Part shown: in pieces, positions 33,852-43,145 of the stretch
How the letters are laid out: the number at the start of each line of letters is the position of its first letter
Numbering within the stretch: position 1 is the first letter of the stretch
From: a virus
Virus record (IMG/VR): IMGVR_UViG_3300032293_001439
Coordinates: 1-64,000 of that record
Reading direction: 5' to 3' (one strand)
Length of the DNA: 64,000 nucleotides
The notes under the pieces: generated by a model
Databases searched by the model: none
Told to the model about the DNA's origin: nothing
The model's input: only the letters and a program-made list of their open reading frames with translations
Translations under genes and position numbers: made by a program

Positions 33852-36800
33852 TTATGCGCCGGGATTTACTTCTACTATAGCATATTGCGCCCAACCGCCG
33901 TTAAATGCCAAGGTTCTGTCTATACTATAGTGACTAGGATCGTTGTGGTAAAAATAGAAGATATCATACTCTTTTGATTGTCCTGAGTCATTATTGAGTG
34001 ATACAGAAGTGGATAAATTTCCTTCTATTAATTCTTCACCATTATTACTAGGCTTGGTTAGCCTTGTGGTCGGAACCACTTCTTTTGGTGCTGGATCATA
34101 TCCATACTTTTCTTTTACAATAAACTTGACATTATTCCAAACAGCGCCAGTTCCGGTGGATCCTAGATATTGTGGTTGTAGGTTGGCACGAACAGATGTC
34201 ATTCCTTCTTCGCCTTCTGTAATTTCTATTGGTGATGTATTGCCCCCATCATCTCCTTCTGCTCCAGATATTGGCTCCTCTCCACCGCCGCCCTCTCCAC
34301 CGCCGCCCTCTCCACCGCCGCCCTCTCCACCGCCCTCGTCCTCCTCACCACCGCCAATTGACCCATTAGCTCCAACAGACATTATTTCTATTGTTGTGCC
34401 ATCTGGATATACAAATGTATCACCAATAGCGTACCCCGTTCCACCAGTTTTAATAGAAATACTATCTTTTACAATACCAACATAATTTATCATATAAACA
34501 AAACCACCATTTGTTAATAATTTTGCTCTTCTAATTGTGTTATACTCCCACAAGCTATATGGAGCTAAATTACCCGGATTAGTATCTGTTGGTGGTGTTA
34601 TGGACGTTCCAACCCCAAGGTGAGATCCGCCAGCATTTTCGTTAGCGTAAGCTGTTGGAATTTTAAAATCAACTTCAGACCGACCCGAAATTTCATCTCC
34701 AGAATCATTTAGACGATTTATCAATACCGGTAAACCGCTAGGGGCGGGGTAATCGATTATTTGTTCAATATCTGGAGTAGAAGGATTAAAGTGTAGAGGA
34801 GTAAACATATGCCCAAAGTAAAAAGTTTGGTGTATGGGCCAACCTTCGAATACTCTAACGTGTAGGGATGTTGTACCCATACTATCTATATCATCAGTTC
34901 GCACTCTATCTCCCCACTGTGGAAAAGAATTCACAGAAATAGGAGCGTCTGGCTGATTCCATCCTATTCCTCCACCAATTGGCAAAATGATTGGCTCATT
35001 AATATCGGCTGGACTAACTACTGTCTGTTTTTGCATACCAAAAAGTTGCGATGTTTCAAAAACCAGAGAATCTGCCGAAGTCTTCATTTTGCTCTTACAA
35101 GTAAGAACAGGTATCATCATAGATCTTCTATTGCCACGAACAATTGGTAATATAAGATAAGCGACACCTAATGGTGAGGGATGTCGATTGGCTACCGGTT
35201 GTGTAAAATTAGATGTCAACAAGCCTTCAAGATTGTATGCATTTCCATAATCTATATCCACAAACCGCTCTGAGGTTGCGGCTACATAAATTTCGTCCCT
35301 GCTATCACTTCTCCACCAATCGTGAATAACTTCTCCAAATAATGGACTTGCCCAAAAGTCACTCATTGGCGCAACACCATTTCTGAAATATAAATCGTAG
35401 TAATAATCTACACTAGACCTTAAACTAGCATATTGATCATTATCCAATAGCGATCTACTATATAACTGTTCTATAGACATAGACGAAAACTGAATTCGAT
35501 TTGGTTTTGCTGGTTCTAGTCCATACACATGGTTTGATTCTGGTTCTAATCTATCATGCGTACTGTATGGTCGAAAAGGGTATGCACTTCTAGGCAGTCG
35601 AACATCATTATTTAAAGAAACAGCATCATAAAAATATTTGATGTAATCAGTAGAATTAAAGTTCAGCCCATACTCACTAGTGTATACCTGCCCATCTATG
35701 AATATGCCGGTTGTTTTTTTTACATATTTAAAAGGATCTTCCTGCTTGGGATAATCACCAAACAAACTTATTAAACCGAGATTTGTTACTTGATCCTTTG
35801 TATATGGATAAGAAAGGCTAGACAATACTGATAGTTCTTTAAGATTTCTATCGTTAGCAAACAATGGATTATTTTTAAAGATCTCTCTTTTTTCTGCTAT
35901 TACTGGTGCTGTGCTATTAGTTTTATAGCCATCTGGAAATAGCATACCCCAAAAGAATGGAACTTCATCTCCATACAAAGGATCATCTAAAGCTGAAGTA
36001 AATACGTCGGTTGGAGATAAGTTGTCTCCAGCCAACGATAGTTTTCTTGCTGTTTTTAAAAGTACATTCTTTGGTAAAGCGTTTGTTATTTCGTCAAAAC
36101 TTATATCTGGATAAAATAAATGTGATCCACCATTTTTAACAATATCCCTCAAGAGAAAATTATCTGTGTCACGTTTTTTTTCTGCATCTGCTTCTTTCAA
36201 TAATTCAACCGCTTCTTCTGGGGTATAGTTATCTTTGATGTATTGTATTGGATCATCGATGTCGGTTGGTATTGTGGAAGCAAAAATATTCAATAATACA
36301 ATTTTATTTGTATCGTTCCTTGTAGTATCAATACCATGTATGGTTGTTATAGATGCTAGGTCTATGTAATAGGAATTCCTCATTTTTCTGGCAAAATCAT
36401 CGGGCATTACTTTTTCTAAACTGATGCCATTGAATGCAACATGAGCAAAGTAAGAGTTTGCTGGTATGATATATTGTTGATATTCAAAATTACCGAATGT
36501 AATCTTTTTGGTTAATGATTGTTCACCTGTTGGTAAAATTACCCATTCGCCATTGATCCTACTACACATTACCAATTGACCGCTTTTGAAACCTTGGGCG
36601 GCTCTATTTACTACCGTTATTACAGATTTAGCAGAAGAACTAGCACATCCACCTTTAAAATTGGGTCCATACATATGTGGATTTCCATTCTCCATACTTA
36701 ATGGAATACCGCGCCCTTTCTTAAAGTTGCCCATAAATAAATCAGATTCGGGAGAGTCATAACAATCTTCTGCTGTTGCGCTTAAAAGAGCCTCTCCGCT

Positions 36801-37619
36801 AATGTCAGACATTTCTGCTGGTTCAATATCATCAATTAATCTTACCAATATTTGCTGTGTGCCAGATTCAAATTCTCCGGTTGTTGGATCATATGCTAAT
36901 CGTAAATTTCCAGCAGCAGTATTTTTTGGATTATTATCGCCACCTTCAAGTGGACCAGAGTACTGACCGATTCCAAGTTGGTTTGTTTGATTTAAACTAT
37001 ATCGCAAACCTTCGGCGGTTTGTGGAATAGCGGAAATCAATGGAGAACCTCTAAAAGCTATTGTTCTAGATGATTGATTATCTCTAGAGTATGTTGGCAC
37101 AAGCACGATGTTCGCGGTACGCTGTCCTCCAAGAACAGTAAATGTAGCTTTAAATGATAAACATCCAGATACGCTGTTATGAATTTTATCAACAATAGCT
37201 CTATATGTATTTGCTTGTAGTTGTGGTATACTTGGATCACCGATCTGAACTTTATTCCAATTATCTAAGAATATGTCGATAGAAGCGGCTGCAACTGGTT
37301 GATATTTTGTAACTGGATATTTTTGTGGATTTAATTTAACAATCTCTGTTAATCCCGTTTTTATCTTATATGTCTTGTCTACTATATCAAAATCTAATAT
37401 TTGCATAGTTCCTTCTAATCCAAGTCCGCGTATCTTATCTCTTACCGAAGCGTCTCCAGAAAAGAATTCTGCCGAATCTGGATTTGGTCTGGCCGGATTA
37501 AAAAATTCAAAAACGCTAGATTTTGTATAATTTCCAAGTCCTATAGATAGCAAAGCTAGATCTTCTGTAGAATATCTATGAAAGTCCGTTGTTTTAGAGT
37601 AAAAATTGATATCAAACAT
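33852..37619 (-). CDS. Large virion protein (1255 aa) with Gly-Glu linker
   Basis: This putative tail, baseplate or fibre protein has no signal peptide or membrane segment. Most of it (1-1050) is a long beta-rich region with no motif I can name. Around 1058-1071 is GGTGYAIGDTF, a small beta module common in phage structural proteins. It is interrupted at about 1095-1120 by a low-complexity Gly/Glu linker encoded by a 15-bp tandem repeat. The C-terminal domain ends FNGGWAQYAIVEVNPGA, a pattern seen at ends of virion proteins. It begins in the stop of the 1714-aa gene (TAATG). Confidence 0.75.
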   Translation of the reverse strand: MFDINFYSKTTDFHRYSTEDLALLSIGLGNYTKSSVFEFFNPARPNPDSAEFFSGDASVRDKIRGLGLEGTMQILDFDIVDKTYKIKTGLTEIVKLNPQKYPVTKYQPVAAASIDIFLDNWNKVQIGDPSIPQLQANTYRAIVDKIHNSVSGCLSFKATFTVLGGQRTANIVLVPTYSRDNQSSRTIAFRGSPLISAIPQTAEGLRYSLNQTNQLGIGQYSGPLEGGDNNPKNTAAGNLRLAYDPTTGEFESGTQQILVRLIDDIEPAEMSDISGEALLSATAEDCYDSPESDLFMGNFKKGRGIPLSMENGNPHMYGPNFKGGCASSSAKSVITVVNRAAQGFKSGQLVMCSRINGEWVILPTGEQSLTKKITFGNFEYQQYIIPANSYFAHVAFNGISLEKVMPDDFARKMRNSYYIDLASITTIHGIDTTRNDTNKIVLLNIFASTIPTDIDDPIQYIKDNYTPEEAVELLKEADAEKKRDTDNFLLRDIVKNGGSHLFYPDISFDEITNALPKNVLLKTARKLSLAGDNLSPTDVFTSALDDPLYGDEVPFFWGMLFPDGYKTNSTAPVIAEKREIFKNNPLFANDRNLKELSVLSSLSYPYTKDQVTNLGLISLFGDYPKQEDPFKYVKKTTGIFIDGQVYTSEYGLNFNSTDYIKYFYDAVSLNNDVRLPRSAYPFRPYSTHDRLEPESNHVYGLEPAKPNRIQFSSMSIEQLYSRSLLDNDQYASLRSSVDYYYDLYFRNGVAPMSDFWASPLFGEVIHDWWRSDSRDEIYVAATSERFVDIDYGNAYNLEGLLTSNFTQPVANRHPSPLGVAYLILPIVRGNRRSMMIPVLTCKSKMKTSADSLVFETSQLFGMQKQTVVSPADINEPIILPIGGGIGWNQPDAPISVNSFPQWGDRVRTDDIDSMGTTSLHVRVFEGWPIHQTFYFGHMFTPLHFNPSTPDIEQIIDYPAPSGLPVLINRLNDSGDEISGRSEVDFKIPTAYANENAGGSHLGVGTSITPPTDTNPGNLAPYSLWEYNTIRRAKLLTNGGFVYMINYVGIVKDSISIKTGGTGYAIGDTFVYPDGTTIEIMSVGANGSIGGGEEDEGGGEGGGGEGGGGEGGGGEEPISGAEGDDGGNTSPIEITEGEEGMTSVRANLQPQYLGSTGTGAVWNNVKFIVKEKYGYDPAPKEVVPTTRLTKPSNNGEELIEGNLSTSVSLNNDSGQSKEYDIFYFYHNDPSHYSIDRTLAFNGGWAQYAIVEVNPGA
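34278..34335. repeat. 15-bp tandem repeat (about 3.8 copies) encoding Gly-Gly-Gly-Glu linker
   Basis: The + strand unit is CTCTCCACCGCCGCC, with perfect copies at 34278, 34293 and 34308 and a partial copy from 34323. On the coding (-) strand it gives repeated GGGEG. It is strikingly GC-rich against the AT-rich surroundings and probably varies in copy number. Confidence 0.92.
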
Positions 37620-40600
37620 TATGCTCTATCTCCATATATCATTACGTTTCTTTGAGAGTCATCCTCATCGTCAATAAAATAAAGTTCATTATAAGCATCT
37701 AGCGAAGAATTTGGTCTACTAGACATATTTGCATGGTATCCATGAGAAGCCGGGGTAAATAATCCATCGTCACCAACTAGTTCCGATGATGCAGAATTTT
37801 GATAATTTTCTGCCAGTTGAAATTGATCGATAAAATTTTGTGCGGTCTGACCAATTAGTGAGCTATTTTGCATCGATCCATATGTATCATATTGAGTATT
37901 TAATATTGGAGTAGTATTACTTGAAGCTACTGAACTTGACCAATTTTTATTAGTAGATGGACTTACGGATGCTACTATTCTAGTACTGGCGTTTGCTAAA
38001 CCTAATCCTAATTGATCTAATCCCGGAACGTCGCCCCTCATAAATGAATTATATTCACTAAGGAAGTTTCTATTATTTTGATTTTTCCCAAGACCTTTTC
38101 TAATAAGAGCATTACGCTCACTATTAAGCTTCTTTCTTTCTCTGCTAATTTTTGATATTTCATCAGATTTTTGTTTTTGTAGTTTACCAAAACTAGCAGT
38201 ATAGAGATCCATTTGATATGTTGTTCTAGCTCCACCAGTAGAAACATCCATATTTATACTAGTAACTAGTGGACCGCCATCTATTAAAGCTTTACATAGT
38301 GAATTACCCAGTGGTATTGTGGGAATAGTAAATGAACCCCTCTCACTAAATAACATAAGACTATTAGAGAATTCTGCTTGTAGCCTTCCTGCTTGATTTA
38401 ATAAATCATATCCACCATAATTCCAAGGAGATAGATTCTCATCTTTTATAAAATCTACTCTTCCGCCTATGTTTTGTAATAAATATCCCTGACCATCTAA
38501 ATTGGACGAAACCCAAGGTCCATAACATCTATCGGTTGACATTAAAGGCAAAGCAACAAGATCTGGATAAACGGGCGATGGCATGGTCCAATTAAGTGCT
38601 TGTGGAAAACCAAACGACATAGCGCTATGAATTTTTTTCATCGCTAACCAAGCATGAACTCTAGCATCGCTTGGTGTATTTTGTCCAAGTTGTCTTACCG
38701 AGTTCCACGGTGGTGTTTGTGGTGGGTTTGTTGGTAATTCAAATCCCGGTAATCCTCTAACAACATCCATAGTCATAAGATGTTTGAATCTTTCCGCTGA
38801 CATTGTTTGGAAATGACCGTCACGATGTCTTGAGTCTTTGTTTGGAAGTACTCTGTTTGGTAAAGTTATTAAAGCATAAACATGATCTCTATTTAGATTA
38901 GCCAATTCGGTATCGATATAAACAGAATCAAACGCTGTAGCTCCTCCGGGATAAGTAAAGTTAAAATTATAAGTTTGAAAATCAAGTACTTGAGCGTTTG
39001 AACCCGGTATTGGAAGTGGAACAAAGTTCGCCTTATAAAACGATAAGCTGTCTATATAAACCCCACTACCGGGAACAAATGCTCCATTCTCTATGCCAGA
39101 ACATGGAATGTATATTTTCTTAGGTGATGACTTAATACCAATATCTTTTACTTGTTGACCGTGTACGGCTAGGTCTACAACTAAAGTTTTTGGTGGCATA
39201 TAAAGGTTTTCATCAACAGAACACTTTAGGAAAACCACCTGTCCCGGAGCCGGTTGACCACCATTATTTTGATTAGATGCCGTATTTGGAAAACTATGGA
39301 ATTCATCTGGGCCAGTATTGTCGAGAGCATCAGAAATGTCTGTGATAAATCCATTTGCTGTTATAAACTGTTGAGTATAATCGGAACTATTCAAGCCTTC
39401 AAGAGTCAAAAATTGACTGTGATCAAATCTAACATAAGCACTTATTCTTCCGTCTTCGTTTAAGAAATTTGTTAAGTCTTGTGGTATTAGCATTTGTTTA
39501 ACACCACTAGGAAGATTATTCCAATTTGCTTGACTTATAGCATTTATATTACTAACGCCAAGAGTGTTAGCATAAAGATCAAAATTAAAATATCCGCCAA
39601 TACTCATCGGTTTATAATTTGATTCATATTTTTCAGTAAGTGGATTAAAGTTTATGGACAAAGCTCCACCAAATTTTGTTGGATTAGGACTTGTTGCGCT
39701 ACTTAGAAAACTTTGTATCATATTTATAGCTGGTGGTACTGGTTGGGCGGCAGCGGCTACTTCTGATTTAAATCCCTGACTAAATTCATACGCAGGAAAT
39801 ATATTAGTCCCGACCATCGTTTTGGTGGTTCTTGGTTTGAATCCAAATGGGCCTCGCGTATATTCTCCAGTTTGTATATTTGGACAAAATATTTGGTTGT
39901 CGTAAAATAGATTAACTTCTTTTGGAATCTTAACAAGAAATTTTTTACCCAAACACTCTTCTGCTACAGATTTAACAAATTCATATACCTTCATAGCATT
40001 TTTATTATTTTTCTTTGCAATGCTTGGAAGTATAGCAAAAACATTGTTTCTATTTCTAGAGTTTGCTTCTAAAAGACCAACAGAAGTTTGTATGGTTGAT
40101 ACAATGTTCTGCGATGGTGTCTTTAATAGTGTTTCTAATTCATTCAAATACTGTTGTTCAAATTCTGAAAGTGGCTGTTGTTCGCTTAACTGTCGTAATC
40201 TATTATATTGAGAGTTAATAATTCCTTGAGCGTTTAGTCTATCTGCTGATCTTAATTCTGCAAAATTTGTTTGCAGTGTTACCCATCTACTATACAAATC
40301 TGTTAGTCCAGCTTCTGGTATCCCTATTTTGGTCATTCGTTTATAGTATAATGGATAACCATATGGAGGATTACACGGACTAAAAGGTAAACCGTCATCT
40401 CCATAGTCTGTTGTAGCGTATGTTTTAAATACGGACCTTGGAACGCTAACAGCGTAAGTATTAGACACCGCAAGAACTGGCGGGTTTACTCCTTGTGGCG
40501 CTCCGGTCAATCCGGTTATAGCAGCATCATAACCATCATCTTTTTCTATAGAATCCATGTAAGTGTCATTGTATAGCTTCAAAAATTCTTTCCATCTATC

Positions 40601-42763
40601 AAAAGATATTAGCGCACACCTTAATTCCATTTCTGTGGCTACATAATAACTACCAACACCAGCAGCGTTTAAAGTGCTGGCATCCAATAGTATTTGTTGA
40701 TAAGCTCCGAATCCTTTTGGGATAGTGATAGCGTGATTGCCCAACTTTCCATAGTATGGAAGAACTTGTTGTTCCAATGACGCTTCCAGAGTCCACTCAT
40801 AGCCAAGTGGTTTATTTGGAAATACTCCATTTGTATTGGTTTTTTTAAATGCTAGTGTGTCTCTGTCCGCATTAGTAGAAAAATAATACATCTCTACTTC
40901 TTGAGCGCCGACTACGAATTTATCTGTAACTATATTACTTAATTCGTATCCAAGATCTTGATTTTCAACATAAATTTTATTAACAGCCAAAGCGTCGATA
41001 TATTCTTTAACAGCACCATACTGTGGCTGAGAAGATCTATCAATAGCGTCTAGTCTGATTATTCCAGCTACTATGTCTTGTGATGAAGCAGATGAATTCC
41101 TATTATACAATGAGGAACATGCTGGATGATTAATAATAGGAAGTAAGCTAACAAATAAATCTCTATTTGTTATATCGCATATTTCTAGTGCTAGTTCTAA
41201 CAGATTGATTTGATCAAAATCTAAAAAGTATGTTTTGGGTAAATCTGGTAATGATCCAAAATCAATTACATAATTGTATCCTCTAAAGTTTATTTTCCCC
41301 GCGAATCCTTGTTCTTTATATTCTAATGGAAGTCCGGTATAGTACTCTAAAACGCCATTAATAGCATCCTTTACTCTATAATAAGGAATTCCCTGAGAAC
41401 TCCTTCTTGAAAAACCCGTTCCTGTCATTGGAAACGTTGGTAAAGAACCGGCTATTAATTGACGCAGTGCGTTACGTTGAGTATTTAGTTGACCTTGTAA
41501 ATTAGTAATTTGTGTAAGCTGGTATTGAACAGATGCAAACTGTCCACTTCTTTTAAAGTTCGATATTTGTATTCTAGCTAATTCAATATCATTCTCAATT
41601 TGTTTTATAGCATACTTTACGTTGTCTATAGCCACCTCTGGTGGAAGCGATAGATAATACTTATCATCTCCAAGCAATGTAAAATTTCCAGTTATAGGAT
41701 CAACAATTTTTTGTAATGGATATTCTATTGGACAAGTACCCTTTATTTCACTTATTGTGGCTGGTGTAGGATTATACTCTAAAAATCCATATAGATTAAG
41801 CACATTTTTTTGAGCGTATGTTGACCCAGCATAATTATTTAGTATCAAAGTTACATTAGATAATATTTCTCTAGGATCAACAACGTTCACAGTATATAAT
41901 GGGTTTCCGTTTGGAGTTCTATTTTGAGTATATGATTGCAATATTCCACCAAAAACTATATGATCTCTACCTTTAGATGGGCCGGTTCTGTGACTATAGG
42001 ATAGTACCGACCTAGCTGCTGTTGCTAATTTTATTTGTCCACCGTCAACAAAATCGATCAAATCAAGATCAACATAAGACACCGGTGGAACAGAATTAAC
42101 AGTACCTCTATCAATAATATTATTCATCGTCGCTCCAGCCCCAGTAAGTTGTGGTGGAGTCATATCTACAGTTTGATATTGGTATAAATCATCAAATGTT
42201 TTTTTAAATGCTTCTTCTACTGTAGCAAAATTTGGACCAAACTTAAAGAATACTGGTGATCCCGGTATTGGTGGAACAAAGTTGTCTCCGATTGTTTTAG
42301 ATATGCCACCCACAGTAACTCGTTGAGCGCCGCTGTGATAAACATCATCACCAAAACCAGCAAGGGTATTATCGGAACTATTATATTCGTCTACTACCAA
42401 GTCTACTGTTAATGATGAGCTATTATCACCAAATCCTCCGGTCATATTGAAACTTCGGATACTCGCCCCCAAGAATGTTTGCTGTGGAAATCCTTGGGCG
42501 TTAGCAGACCACTTAGCAGATGATAATGATTCTGGTATAGCTCCGCTCTGCAATGCTGTTGTTAAATTAGGCCAGTATCCACTTGCTGGAATAATAGAGT
42601 GTTGGTTTGGATTTAATGTCGTTGTTGTCGGTGGAGTAGTCTCTTGATCTATTAACTGGCTTGGAGTATTTGGGCCATCTGAAACATTTTCTTTGTTTAA
42701 AAAAATGCCATTCTTAGAAAGTATCTCTTTTGATGGATTGTTATTTTGAGATGCGTTGCTCAT
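37619..42763 (-). CDS. Very large virion protein (1714 aa), possible baseplate/tail-hub component
   Basis: This is a 1714-residue protein. The N-terminal tag NNNPSKEILSKNGIF is followed by a Pro/Thr linker. Then comes FLGASIRSFNMTGGFGDNSS, SLTVDLVVDE and, near 270-320, FGGILQSYTQNR and PLYTVNVVDPREILSNVTL. This layout resembles tail-hub (gpD/gp27-like) beta domains. Residues about 390-450 are helical and coiled-coil-like. The C-terminus has a Lys-rich coiled coil (KLQKQKSDEISKISRERKKL, about 1530-1560) and a disordered Ser/Asn tail. The hub role is low to moderate confidence. It is linked to the next upstream gene by ATGA. Confidence 0.7.
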   Translation of the reverse strand: MSNASQNNNPSKEILSKNGIFLNKENVSDGPNTPSQLIDQETTPPTTTTLNPNQHSIIPASGYWPNLTTALQSGAIPESLSSAKWSANAQGFPQQTFLGASIRSFNMTGGFGDNSSSLTVDLVVDEYNSSDNTLAGFGDDVYHSGAQRVTVGGISKTIGDNFVPPIPGSPVFFKFGPNFATVEEAFKKTFDDLYQYQTVDMTPPQLTGAGATMNNIIDRGTVNSVPPVSYVDLDLIDFVDGGQIKLATAARSVLSYSHRTGPSKGRDHIVFGGILQSYTQNRTPNGNPLYTVNVVDPREILSNVTLILNNYAGSTYAQKNVLNLYGFLEYNPTPATISEIKGTCPIEYPLQKIVDPITGNFTLLGDDKYYLSLPPEVAIDNVKYAIKQIENDIELARIQISNFKRSGQFASVQYQLTQITNLQGQLNTQRNALRQLIAGSLPTFPMTGTGFSRRSSQGIPYYRVKDAINGVLEYYTGLPLEYKEQGFAGKINFRGYNYVIDFGSLPDLPKTYFLDFDQINLLELALEICDITNRDLFVSLLPIINHPACSSLYNRNSSASSQDIVAGIIRLDAIDRSSQPQYGAVKEYIDALAVNKIYVENQDLGYELSNIVTDKFVVGAQEVEMYYFSTNADRDTLAFKKTNTNGVFPNKPLGYEWTLEASLEQQVLPYYGKLGNHAITIPKGFGAYQQILLDASTLNAAGVGSYYVATEMELRCALISFDRWKEFLKLYNDTYMDSIEKDDGYDAAITGLTGAPQGVNPPVLAVSNTYAVSVPRSVFKTYATTDYGDDGLPFSPCNPPYGYPLYYKRMTKIGIPEAGLTDLYSRWVTLQTNFAELRSADRLNAQGIINSQYNRLRQLSEQQPLSEFEQQYLNELETLLKTPSQNIVSTIQTSVGLLEANSRNRNNVFAILPSIAKKNNKNAMKVYEFVKSVAEECLGKKFLVKIPKEVNLFYDNQIFCPNIQTGEYTRGPFGFKPRTTKTMVGTNIFPAYEFSQGFKSEVAAAAQPVPPAINMIQSFLSSATSPNPTKFGGALSINFNPLTEKYESNYKPMSIGGYFNFDLYANTLGVSNINAISQANWNNLPSGVKQMLIPQDLTNFLNEDGRISAYVRFDHSQFLTLEGLNSSDYTQQFITANGFITDISDALDNTGPDEFHSFPNTASNQNNGGQPAPGQVVFLKCSVDENLYMPPKTLVVDLAVHGQQVKDIGIKSSPKKIYIPCSGIENGAFVPGSGVYIDSLSFYKANFVPLPIPGSNAQVLDFQTYNFNFTYPGGATAFDSVYIDTELANLNRDHVYALITLPNRVLPNKDSRHRDGHFQTMSAERFKHLMTMDVVRGLPGFELPTNPPQTPPWNSVRQLGQNTPSDARVHAWLAMKKIHSAMSFGFPQALNWTMPSPVYPDLVALPLMSTDRCYGPWVSSNLDGQGYLLQNIGGRVDFIKDENLSPWNYGGYDLLNQAGRLQAEFSNSLMLFSERGSFTIPTIPLGNSLCKALIDGGPLVTSINMDVSTGGARTTYQMDLYTASFGKLQKQKSDEISKISRERKKLNSERNALIRKGLGKNQNNRNFLSEYNSFMRGDVPGLDQLGLGLANASTRIVASVSPSTNKNWSSSVASSNTTPILNTQYDTYGSMQNSSLIGQTAQNFIDQFQLAENYQNSASSELVGDDGLFTPASHGYHANMSSRPNSSLDAYNELYFIDDEDDSQRNVMIYGDRA

Positions 42764-43140
42764 ACTCTATACTTTCTACTATATACATTGAATACATTGA
42801 CTGTTTGTATCAAAAAATCTTGTGGGTCAAAAATCATTGTTGATATACTATGATGCCTAAATGGATTAAATAAATCCATATTATCAACAAAGTAATTTCC
42901 ACTAGAAAATGTATTAGCTGGTGCTGATAGTAAAGAGCTATCTGTTTGTAATAATGGTGGTGTTAATGGTAAAATAGGCCGAGACAATATTGCAGTATTA
43001 GGAGTTATTGCACCTGTAATATCTTGAGCGTATTGCGATGGTCCATAACTTTTTTGATCATATATACCACTATTTGCCCAAATTTCTTTGGATGGATTAT
43101 TGTCATCGTTGTTAAGGTAATAACTTGGCTGTTCTGGCAT
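42760..43140 (-). CDS. Small virion-module protein sharing an N-terminal tag with its neighbour
   Basis: This 126-residue protein has a mostly disordered N-terminal half, starting with DDNNPSKEIWANSGIYDQ. That closely matches NNNPSKEILSKNGIF at the start of the adjacent 1714-aa protein. The C-terminal part (NPFRHHSISTMIFDPQDFLI, then QTVNVFNVYSRKYRV) is likely folded. No function is known. Sharing a tag with the neighbour suggests a common binding partner in assembly. Confidence 0.68.
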   Translation of the reverse strand: MPEQPSYYLNNDDNNPSKEIWANSGIYDQKSYGPSQYAQDITGAITPNTAILSRPILPLTPPLLQTDSSLLSAPANTFSSGNYFVDNMDLFNPFRHHSISTMIFDPQDFLIQTVNVFNVYSRKYRV

Positions 43141-43145
43141 GATGT

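Noticed and set aside
34278-34335. CRISPR-like repeats
   Set aside because: The repeats are 15 bp, directly adjacent without spacers, in frame and inside a coding region.
33994-34485. + strand 163-aa Pro/Ser-rich frame resembling an extensin
   Set aside because: It is the antisense reading of the Gly/Glu tandem repeat in the 1255-aa gene and has no ribosome site.
37058-37240. - strand 60-aa frame inside the 1255-aa gene
   Set aside because: It is an alternative-frame shadow on the same strand with no ribosome site.
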